Of a stretch of DNA of 64,000 nucleotides, positions 43,393-53,200 are shown in pieces. How positions within the stretch are numbered: the stretch's first letter is position 1; each line of letters begins with the position of its first letter. This DNA is from Yamagishiella unicocca (lineage: Eukaryota; Chlorophyta; Chlorophyceae; Chlamydomonadales; Volvocaceae): the NCBI GenBank assembly GCA_003116995.1, contig BDSL01000004.1:496001-560000 (forward strand), given 5' to 3'. Below the pieces are notes generated by a model. It had not been told where the DNA came from and did no database searches. It saw only the letters and a program-made list of their open reading frames with translations. The translations under genes were made by a program, and so were the position numbers.

Positions 43393-45844
43393 ATGGCAAG
43401 ATTGTATATTGGTAGGTACCTTTTTAGAAGAGTGGCATCGTGCATGGATCCTAGTGTCCACGGGCAACGCACTGCTGAATTTCTTCATCTTCCAGGCAAC
43501 CTGCCGTCAGGCCTCCGTGAGGAGGATCTTGAAGCGGAGTTCGTGAGGTTTGGGAGGTTGCGCAACGTGTGGGTCGCACGGAAACCGCCAGGTACTATTT
43601 GGCATATGGGGGGAGGAAGTCTGCCATGAAAGTCGGCCGCTGACCTGTCTTCCCAACTTTGACCTGCGCTCACAGGATTTGGTAAGCGCATAACGGCTTG
43701 TAACTGATTTGGTCTGGATACCTGTACGCACGGCTCTCGGGGTTCAGGAACGCCTGGCTTCTGTAGTCCTGAAGTAGTCGCTTTTCGCCTATGGGCAAGT
43801 CTGCGCAACGACAGATGCCAAGATTCTCATTGGCTCTGCAGGCTGTCAAGTTAACTGGACTACGGCCTGCCGCCGCCGTCCTTGAACTTGCCGCCTGCAC
43901 ATCCGCAACCCACCAGTCGGCCTGTGGCCTCGCCTTCTGCGCCCGCCTCTATTCCTCTACATCGCTTCCACTTTCGCCAACCGCCCCCGTCTCCGCCTCC
44001 GTCTGACTCTTCTTCGCCACCGCTGGCGTTTCCTTGGCCCCCAACCCGCGCGAAAGTGCGGCCGCACCGCCTGAACCACCACCACCAACAAACACACATC
44101 GCCCCCGTCAATACCTTCATCGTCACTGCACCGTCTCATGTCGCCTCATCTCCCGCCGCCTGTCATCTTCGTCCACACGGCACCCCACCTGCGTCGCCCC
44201 AGCCGCACGGCCGCACCTCTCCGCCTGCTCTCCTTCTGCCTCCACCGCCTCGGCGCATCCAGCACACAGGTCACTCGTGGCGCAGTGAGCGGGGTGGTAG
44301 CGCCGCGGTCAGAGCTGTGTAGTGCAGTCAGGGAGCCGGGCGGGAGTGTGAGCGCCCTTGGGCGCAAGCGCGCGCGTCGTTGGGGCCATAGGACGCTGTT
44401 ACGACCACAGTTGACCGACGGAAAAGCGATCCCTGGGTAGCTTTGACGTATATCTACAAAGGATTCTGCCTGTCAGGCGAACCAACCAGCGCCTCACGCT
44501 CGTTGCGACCGAGTGCCCCTCGTCGCCCTCCTGCTGCCGTCCCTCGCGCCCGCTCTCCCAACCTCACCTCCCTGGTGCTTGCAGCCTTCATTGAGATGGA
44601 CGATCTGCGCGATGCCGAGGACGCCGTGCGTGCGCTGGACGGCTACAAGGGCTGGGTGAGCGGGCGGCGGCGGCATCTATACTAATGGCGGCATGGCGGG
44701 GAAGTGGTGCAAACTCATCAAAACTTTATGTTGTTTCCGTTGGGCAACCGTTCGAATGCGTCGATGTGCTTCGTGTGACCGCCCGTGCGGTGGTGGTGGC
44801 AGTGTGTTCACTGATAGGTCCCTCCGCGCTCTGCCCATATGCTCCGCTACCTCAGCGTGTCGAGATCTCCCGCAACCGGGGTCCGCCTCCCGGCCGCGGC
44901 GGCTTCCGCGGTGGCCCGCCCGTGGACCGCGGCGGCGACGACTTAAGGCGCAGGTAGGGTTGGGCGGCCATGACCGAGGGCTGCAAAGGGTGTAGCATAA
45001 CTCTCTTGATACGCGAGCTGAACGTTAAGGAGAGGACATCGGTGTGCCCTCGTGTAATCCTGCTCTGCCTCGTGCGGCCGCGCATTGCTGCATGACGGTC
45101 CCCCGCCACACCGCTTGATCAGCGTCCGCCTTGGAGGCGACGCTTGCGAGGTATTATCTTCCGGGCACTCGTACTTGCGCACACATCACCTCCGCAAGCC
45201 CTTCCTGGTGCTCTTGCCGGAGGGAACTGACGGGGTCGCAGCAGCCCCAAGCCGTACAAACCCAACCCGTCTCACCCCACCTCCCGGTATCCGCCCACCC
45301 CGCCCCCCGCGCAGTCCTCCACGACGCCGATCACCCAGTCCCCCACGCCGGGCCAGCCCGCCCCGCCGGCGCAGCCCCAGCCCTCCGCGGCGCCGCAGCC
45401 CCAGCCCTCCGCGGCGCCGGTCGCTGAGCCCCGTGCGCCGGAGGTCTCCCAGCCCCATCCGCCGCCGGAGCCCGACCCCGCCGCAGCGGTAGGAGCGCTT
45501 GGGCTCTCTGTTTCCTTACCTTGTTATTATCGTCACTGTTGGCGCTTATTGTGATGCTGTGATTCACTGTTGGCGCTTATTGTGATGCTGTGATTCGAAA
45601 CGTAACAAGCACTTTCAGTATTTTTAACTGCGGTCTTCTGTGTGTCTTCTTGTGCGGGCGCTGTCGATGCAGGTCGCCCCCTCGCCGCGACAGTCCTGTG
45701 GCGGACCGCCGGCCCCGCAGCCCCAGCCCCATCCGCGAGCGGTCCGCATCGCCCCTGCCACGGAAGTCGCCCGCCCGCGCGCCGTCGGTGCCTGTCCGGG
45801 AGCGGTCGCGCAGCCGCAGCCGGTCGCCCGTGCGCGATGACTAG
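43393..45844 (+). CDS. SR-family splicing factor (RRM + RS domain)
   Basis: Seven exons (43393-43411, 43496-43591, 43676-43681, 44585-44655, 44856-44953, 45315-45488, 45673-45844) join in phase to 211 residues. The single RRM begins MARLYIGNLPSGL (RNP2), continues FGRLRNVWVARKPPGFAFIEM (RNP1), and ends LDGYKGWRVEIS. A Gly/Arg/Pro hinge without a CCHC knuckle follows, then a long RS domain of SPSPPRRR and RERSRSRSRSP type. It resembles SRSF3 or plant RSZ proteins and should act in nuclear pre-mRNA splicing. The third exon is a 6-nt microexon that supplies GF of RNP1. The exon 6 donor GTAGGA overlaps an in-frame TAG (45490-45492), so retention of that intron would truncate the RS domain. Poly(A) signal at 46266-46270. 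Confidence 0.94.
43676..43681 (+). other. 6-nt microexon (GATTTG) of the SR gene
   Basis: CACAG at 43671-43675 and GTAAGC from 43682 bound six bases. With split codons on both sides they encode G, F and the first base of A in GFAFIEM. Without them the RRM reads KPPAFIEM, still in frame but lacking two RNP1 residues. Confidence 0.85.
45535..45596. repeat. 31-bp tandem duplication in the last SR intron
   Basis: Two perfect copies of a 31-bp unit beginning CACTGTTGGCGCTTATTG. Confidence 0.95.
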
Positions 45845-46137
45845 TGGGAGGGGCTGAGGCTGATTGCCTCCCGCCATGAACTCCGCTTCCTTGACTGAGT
45901 GGAAGGTGGAAAGCGGTATGTACAGTCACATCGTGCTTGCCCTTGTGGCTGGGGAGGACAGCTGCGACCAGGGGACTACGCGCAATCGCGGAGGCTCTGG
46001 AACTGGCGTCATCGCTTTTTGAGTGGCCTGAACGGAGTTGGCGGCAGAAGGGCGGCACTGGAGGCGCAGTGTTTTAGCGACTTAATAATTTCGGGTTTGA
46101 CCCTTGACAGGGAAATGCAGAGGGGCAAGAAGAATGG

Positions 46138-46142
46138 TTACA
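46138..46142 (-). terminator. TGTAA polyadenylation signal of the CPBP gene
   Basis: TTACA on +, 619 bases beyond the - strand stop at 46761. Confidence 0.55.
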
Positions 46143-46265
46143 TGATTCAATCCTCGTGCGCATGCGTGAACGTGCGTTTTGAGTAAGGACGAGCTGTTCC
46201 ACGACCAGTCACTTCGATCACGACATGTACTCTCGGCTGCTGGGTGAGCACCGAATGAGGGACCT

Positions 46266-46270
46266 TGTAA
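46266..46270 (+). terminator. TGTAA polyadenylation signal of the SR gene
   Basis: TGTAA 422 bases after the TAG at 45842-45844. Confidence 0.6.
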
Positions 46271-46760
46271 CGGCAGTCTTAAGTTCTGACGAGATCGAAT
46301 GCACTCGGCGATCACACTGTACTCGTACACGCAGCATTCGTCTATCCAGCCATAACTGGCTGCTTCCTCCGAAACAGCCTACGGAAGCCACTCGACCACC
46401 ATCCAACGCCTAACACGCTAATTCTCTTACTAGCTACAGCTACTTGGCTCCGCCACCGGTTATGAGGATGTTCTGTTCCATCGCCAGCTCAGCACGGCAT
46501 CATGCACCAAGCGGATTGAGCACCCCACACTCCAGTGCCTGCACTGGGGCTTTAGAACCGTCGGCGTCACGCCTTGATCCGGTCAACATCCTTCCTACCG
46601 AGGGTACAAGCGGCCGGCAACGCAGCCATAGTAATGAACACGCCTATGGCCTATCGGCTCCTGCCCATTGTTGCCTTCTCGCCCCTCCTCCCTCACCCGA
46701 CACAGCTCATTGGACGGGCACTCACCTGCCCCCACCACCACCGATCCCTCATCCGGGCTG

Positions 46761-48076
46761 CTACCCGGGCCGCAGCACGAGGCTAACTAGCACATACATA
46801 TTCCATGCGCTATGGAGCAGAATCGGCGGGATCAGGTTATTGGTCCGGATGAACACCAGCGAGAACACCACCCCCAGCACCAGCAGCGGCAGGAAGGTCT
46901 GCAGCCGGAAGTGACACATCGCGAAGATGACCGAGCTGACGCCCACAGCGTACGGCGTGGGCATGTAGCGCGTGAGTGACGTCAGCAGGAAGCCGCGGAA
47001 GATGGCCTCCTCCCAGATGGGCGCGCACAGTGATACGACGCTGAAGTACGCCACGTTGGTGACCCAGTCGCCGATGGACAGCGAGTGCTCCAGGTTGCTA
47101 GCCCAGGTGGCGTCAGGCTCGGTCGGAAACCAGCCCATGCTCTGGTGCGCGAGCCAGTCAACTGCGGGGAAGGTGGCGCAGCACAGCGCCACGGCGAGGA
47201 TCCAGTAGCCCTTGAGCCGCACGGGGAAGAGCCCCAGCTTGCGCGGCCTGTACTTGCGAAGGCAGGACCAAAGGATGCTGAGGGTGATGACCAGCTGGGA
47301 GATGTCGAGACACAGGTGCAGCACCGCGTGGCTGCGCACTGTGAGCTCCAGCCGGTCGACCCCGAGGCAGCTGAGGATGAGGGGCACGGCGACCTGGCCG
47401 ATGATGATGTAAGCAAGCAGCCACAACATCATGACCTGCGACAGGCGGCGTAAGGGGGGGGGGGGTAGGCGTAAGGGGGGGGGATGACGGGCAGGTCAGT
47501 AAGGCGGCCGGGGAGGTGTCAAGTCGGCGACAGAAATAGACGGCAAGCACTAAATGGGCCAGCTGCATGTTGGAGCGCACCTGGAACACCTTGTCGAGAC
47601 CCCATGGCACCTTGGGCAAACCTCCCTGTGGGTGGGTGGGGGAGGGAGTGTGCAGGCGGGGCCTTCAAGGGTAGGGGGCGGAACTGCAGCCCTAATGCGG
47701 GCCGCATGCGACTTCTGCTATTACGGCCAACCCGAATTGCGCATGTATAGATTTTTTTGGCAACGGTGCAGTTGCATTGATCGAGGCTACTTGCCGCAGG
47801 CTCCTTTTCGGCCTCCTCCGAGCGCTCTCTCCCGAGGCTTTCCGTTGAGGGTGGATCGCCAGCTGGCAAACCTGGCCCATGCAAGCCATCACTGTCTGAT
47901 GGATACAGTGCTCCCGCATCCTTGCTGGATAACGTCCATAACCCAGGTCGCTGATGGTACTGCTTCGGGAGGCTCGCTCTCCGTGGGCAGGCAGTAAATG
48001 TCCGAGCTACGTGCACATATGACGTTGAACACTCCCGACTTGATGTCAGCCGCAGCTGCTGCAGCGAGCTGCACAT
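46761..48076 (-). CDS. chloroplast CPBP-family (CAAX protease-like) membrane protein
   Basis: Three exons (48076-47795, 47625-47581, 47435-46761) join in phase to 333 residues. Residues 1 to about 60 are Ser/Arg/Thr-rich and look like a transit peptide. After a short acidic stretch and KVPWGLDKVFQ comes a polytopic domain with the CPBP/Abi motifs: PIWEEAIFRGFLL (Glu251, Glu252, Arg256), MCHFRLQ (His284) and LLHSAWNMYV (His317, Asn321). The family includes intramembrane proteases and plant thylakoid members that act in pigment or protein quality control; the substrate here is unknown. All catalytic residues seem present. The exon 1 donor is GCAAGT, giving a GC-AG intron; the next best choice, a weak GTTGGC about 58 bases downstream, would add 19 residues. 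Confidence 0.88.
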
Positions 48077-50212
48077 GCGGAACGAACTTGTCCGGTATGT
48101 CCTTCAAATGTCGAGGCAAGCCTAGTGGATCTACCAAATTTGTCCTATAGATCGTCAGGCAGGTGCGCAGGTGACACCCGTTTGTCAAGCTTGACCGAAG
48201 AACGGGCCTGTTATGATAGGACCCGTCTGGCCGTCTATACAAAATCCCGATTCTATATCACAGACGTAGAGTATATGACATATCGCACATTTGGTTCAGA
48301 TATATTGATAGTGTACGTCGTTGCATGGAACTGGCGGGCCCATGCCATCAGCAGCCCAGCAGACGTTACCCTTCATAGCCCGCGACATGATGGGCCCCTG
48401 TGGCCCTGCACTTGCCCATCAGCAATCTCTCCCAACCAAAGAATGCTTCCCACGCTCCTCCCCCTAGATGTAGTAAAATGTGGTGTGAGCGGCCTGAGGC
48501 TGGAGCTGTAGGTTGACGCTGTCTGGCACTGTGCCGGCGCTGGGTGCCCCAGTGCCCCCAGCAGGCCCCAACCCGCCAGCCTCATAGCAGTGTCCTTCCG
48601 TCCCCACGTGTCACCTCCTTAGACACGTAGCCGGACGCCTATAAGAGCAGGTAACCTCATCTACAAACACGTGTGGCCATGGGTGCCCTTTGTCAAGGCT
48701 GCAGGGTGTCTGCGGAGGCTGTCCCAGCGGCAGGGCCCGTGTTGGCGTAGTGCACGGCAGGAGTTATAACCGGTATCAAATCGCACCACCGTCCGCGCTA
48801 CTGTCGACTATCGGTATCTTATGGCCTGCTTGGTCCACGTAGGAGTTGTTCTGTCACCTCGCTCGGATGCAACGAAGCAGAAGGGACTGAACCACGCTTG
48901 TTGTACGTGTTACTCTGGGTGCATCGAAGGCGCGCCGATGGTGCTGCCGCTGCTGCACCAAAGGCGTTCCCATGGCTCAACTCTCCTGCCATCAGCACAT
49001 TATCCAGATTGTCCAAACCGCCCGCCAAACTGCCACGCCTACCGCGGCTACTCACCGGTTTCATGTTGCTTCCTTGTAATACAAAAAACAGCTGGTGCCA
49101 ACACAAGTCTCCAATCATATATAACCGAAGCGCCGATCAGGATCGCGCGCCCTCGAGCTGTGGCAAAATCATTTGACCAAAACTTTATTGGCAACGCCTG
49201 TATGAGATACTTCATGCAGCAACCAACAAGGACGGAAACCAACGTTGCTTTTGCCGTCGGTGGCATCACAACCGATAAACCTGGCCACGGAGCTGGAACG
49301 AGAAAGCGGACTCGCAGCGCGCCTTACTTGGTCCGGCCGGCCCTGCGCTCCCTCCTTCCTCTTTCCCCCACGCCGCAAGAAACACACCGCCGGTCCGCAT
49401 CCATGACGTCCATGCGGCCGACGGGTCCGAGGTACACACGCGCAGAGCGGCATTCAAGCAAAGCGGCAGGGATGCCGCGGGATGCCCACCAACTATCCAA
49501 CGACCTGCCTTGCGAAAGCCAGCCAAGCCTTGTTTCTCATCCACTGGGGCAAGGCGCCACGCAACAGCCGGATGTATCGCGCCCTTTTGGTTGCGCAAGA
49601 TGCACCCAGCTGCTCCAGGGCCTACCAAGCACTACTACCCGAGGCGATGCGGCGAGGTGACTCCCAAGATTGCTGCTTTGCAGAAACAAAATCCTTGCGG
49701 CCAGCCCCACGCACACTCCTCCCTCTCGCTTTGGCGTCGCCGACAAAACCGCCCCAACGCTAAGGAAAAAGCACATCTCTCGCCAAACAATGCAAAGAGG
49801 GATAACCCTAAACCCTACCAACTCTGAACCCAACCCGGATCTTCCTCGCCAGCAGCGCTGCACCAGCCCCCCGTGGCTGACGGGCACTGAACTAGCACCC
49901 GATCCACGCCAGCCACCGCAGAAACAATTCGACTTACACCAGTGCACTACGCTCGGGTCCAACCAGCGCCCTGACTCCCGACCCATTCCAGGGCCCTGCC
50001 ACAGCTGCTGCAAGCCCCGCTACTGCGCCCCGTAAGGCCACCTCCATCACCCCGGCCCGCAGCCCTCTGCCCGCACCAGCACCAGTGACTCGAAGCGCCC
50101 GAGCAAGAATCAACATAACGTCCACGAGCCAGGACTAGCTCCGAAGCCTGCAACCGATCGTGTCGTAGGCCAACGGCCAGCCGCCCCTCGTCTGGCTCCT
50201 GGTTGGAGGCCC
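48077..50212. other. intergenic region, 2.1 kb
   Basis: No gene is supported. A - strand frame from an ATG at 49065 (MKPVSSRGRRGSLAGGLDNL onward, 81 codons, stop at 48819) reads somewhat like protein and might be a stray exon. The + frame over 48821-49660 does not. TGTAA on - at 49934-49938 serves the SpoVS-like gene. A CCCTAAACCCTA string near 49806 is too short to be telomeric. Confidence 0.4.
49934..49938 (-). terminator. TGTAA polyadenylation signal of the SpoVS-repeat gene
   Basis: TTACA on +, 275 bases beyond the - strand stop at 50213. Confidence 0.55.
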
Positions 50213-53200
50213 CTACCACAGCTTCCGAGTGCCTCCCATCATGGCGTCACCGTCCGCCTTGGCCTTGGCTGCCGCTGCCGCAGCGGCCGCCATGGCAGCG
50301 GGCGAAGGGCCCACCTGCTCCGTCTCCCTGCGCGGCACGCACGTGCGAGGTCTGCCGTTAGCGGTTGACTCTCTTAGTCAGATGGGTTGCGCGACGAGGA
50401 TAGGTCGGGCATCGCGCTCCCTGTACGTTTGGAGTCTATAAAGATCGGCCCCTCTTTGTGTCCCGTTACGCAGTTAAGGCGGTCCTGTACCCCAAACGCG
50501 CCTCCTGCCCGCCTGGCCCCGCTCCCCGCCCTCCGGGCTTACCTGGCCTTCTTGGGCCTTGAACCGCGCCCCTTGCGCTCCACCGTGGGGGCCTCAATCC
50601 GCTGAACAGCAGCGGCCGCAGCTGCGGCGCCCGCCTCCGCCCCGGGCCCGGACTTGACCAGCCGCCAGGTGAGGGCGTTGAAGGGGCGGTTGCGCTCGTC
50701 GCGCTTGCGCTCCAGAACCGGCAGGACCTGCGGAGGGGAGGGCAAGGGGGGCCAAATGTTTCCAGGGCGGATTCGATTCGGAACCGCAACGTATAACGGA
50801 TGTCCCGCCCTATGGGATTACCATTCAGGAGGCAAGGAGAGCGCCCTGGCCTGGTCATGACCGGGCGGAGCCGGGGAATGCGGCACCCTGGGAGGGCGGG
50901 AGTGCCCTGGCGGCGAGAGACTTCAAAGGACCATGCCACCCCATCCGCGCCCATACCCTCGCCATCCCTCTCCCTCCCCTGAACACACCTTCCCCTGCAC
51001 CCCCTCCCCTGCACCCCCTCCCCTGCACCCCCCTCCCCTGCACCCCCCTCCCCGCCTCACCAGGAGCCCCACGTTGGAGCGCTCCTGCACCTGCGCCTGC
51101 GCCATGGCCACCGCCAGGCCCGCTGTGGATATGGCGTCGGCACGGGGCAGCACCCGCAGCCAGGCGGGGGACATGCGGTCCCACGGCTTGCAGGTCTCAG
51201 CTGCGGAGGGGAACAGATGGGGGTGGCATAAAGACAGGTTACACGACATGGCTATAATCGCTGGCGCACATGGGGTTGGGGAGCTTCGAGGAAGACCCAT
51301 GGATGCGAGAAAACACCGTTTAGAAAAGACGTTTCAAGATGCATGCTGGAGAACTGGGGCGAGGATACGAAAGACGAAGGTCGTATTGGGGCGGGGAGGG
51401 GGCGGTAAGGGTAAATACGAAGGCGGCGCGGATGCGGGCCCCTCGTGCGTGCAGGCCGGTCCGCAGCCCCCGACGGTCGACGCGCCCCCGCACGCACCCA
51501 CGACAGCCATCGCCAGGTTGAGACTGGAGGTGCGGCCGTTGACAAATAGTACCCAGGGGGCCTTGCCCGTAGCCGCTGGGGCGCTGCCCGGGGCCGCACG
51601 TCCCGCATGCCGTCGCCGCTCCTCCTCCTCTTCCGCCGCCGCGGCCGCCGCCAACGCCGGCATCGGCATCAGCACCGCCGCCTCCGCCCCGAGGCCGTAC
51701 TCGTCATCAGTCGCATAGCCCACGAAGTCACCCATCGGTGGCGGCGGCGCGGAGAAGAGCCGCGCAGCTGCCTTGGCGCTGTTCGCAGCGGCGGTATTGC
51801 TGCCAGCGGATGAAGCCGCCGCCGCAGCAGCCGCAGCTGCGGCGGCGGCGACAGCCGCGGCCGTGGCGCCGCCGCCGCGGGGAGTGGGCGGCGGCGGCTG
51901 CGGCAGATCTGCCAGGCCTGCTGCGTTCACGTACTCCAGCCGCACCACCAAGCTGCCCGCCTCGTCCAGCATCGGCCGCATCACAAGGACCTTGGCTGCA
52001 GGGCGGAGGGAGACAAGGGGGCGAGGATGGGCGGATGGATGGGCGGATGGATGGGCGGATGGATGGGCGGATGGATGGATGGATGGATGGATGGATGGAT
52101 GGATGGATGGATGGATGGATGGATGGATGGATGGATGGATGGATGGATGGATGGATGAATGGATGGACGGAGGGGCAGGTGGAGTCCGCCGCTCCCCGCG
52201 CCGCTGCCATCGCAAAATCCCACACGTCCCCTCGCCTCCCCCCCACCAGCAAGTCCGTTACAAGCCGACGGCCCCCGGCACCGCCACTCACCGTCCCGGC
52301 GGCTGCCGTACATGCGGTTGCGCAGCACAACCGCCTTGGTCAGCTGCGCGAGTTGCTCTCCGCCCGAGATGGCCACCTGGCCGCCCTCCTGCTGTCGCAG
52401 GGTGCTGGCCAGCACGGGGGTCACCTCCACCAGGTGCAGCACGGTGGCGCGAGCAGGCCGCTCCCGCAGGGGCCCGCGGCGGCCCCGCTCGGCGGCCTCA
52501 GGTGGCGCATCCTCATCGTCCGAGGTGGGAATGGCAGTCCCCGGCGCCTCCACCGGCGAGAAGGTGCCGCCCTCCGTCTGCGTCTCGGGCACGATGGCGA
52601 TCTGCAGCAGAGAGGAAGCTGGGGCGTCGGCGGCGGAGCCGTCCGCAGCCGCCGCCGGCGCCGGCGGCGCCGGTGCGCCGTCTGCGCGGTAGGCCGCGGT
52701 GCGCTGCCCCTGCGCCTGCCACAGCGAGCGCAGCACGCGCGCCACGCAGACGCCCTCCTGGGGCAGCACGCTGTAGACACCCGCCGAGTCGAGCTGCGGG
52801 CGGAGGCGGGGGGCAGAGGGAGCGGCGGAGGGAGCGGCGGAGGGAGGTTTCAGGTCGCTGTAGAGAAGGTTGCGTTGACGAGCCGCCAGGCCGGCGCCCC
52901 AGTGGTACCCGCCAGTCCGATCACCATCCCTGCATCGATCGCCCGCCTCCTCCTTCCCAAGCCCAATCACCTCAACGCACCCAGCGCAGTGTCTGTTTCC
53001 TCAACAGCTGCGCTCCCCCGGCCCCCTGCTGACCCTCCCCCCTATCGGCCCGCTGGACCGTCACCTTCACCGCCCTCGGTTTGTCGGCCGTGGATTCGTG
53101 GATTCTCTTATTAAACCCCCCTATCGGCCGTGGATTCACAGGTACAATAGCCCCCCCTCGCCCTGGCACCGGGTGGTCGCTCACCTCCCGGCTCATGGCC

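Larger units (their letters stand above)
45845..46760. other. overlapping 3' UTRs of convergent SR and CPBP genes
   Basis: TGTAA on + at 46266-46270 (SR) and on - at 46138-46142 (CPBP) cross over, so the two transcripts should overlap by about 130 nt at their 3' ends. There is no further gene. Confidence 0.55.

Noticed and set aside
48821..49660. 279-codon + strand open frame
   Set aside because: No domain, no signal, mixed composition, and no splice or codon support. Treated as chance.
49800..49825. Telomere-like CCCTAAACCCTA
   Set aside because: Fewer than two units and flanked by unique sequence on both sides.
51738..53114. 419- and 458-codon + strand open frames
   Set aside because: They lie antisense to SpoVS-repeat exons and run through the GGAT microsatellite. 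The - strand exons have consistent splice phases and recognisable domain sequence.
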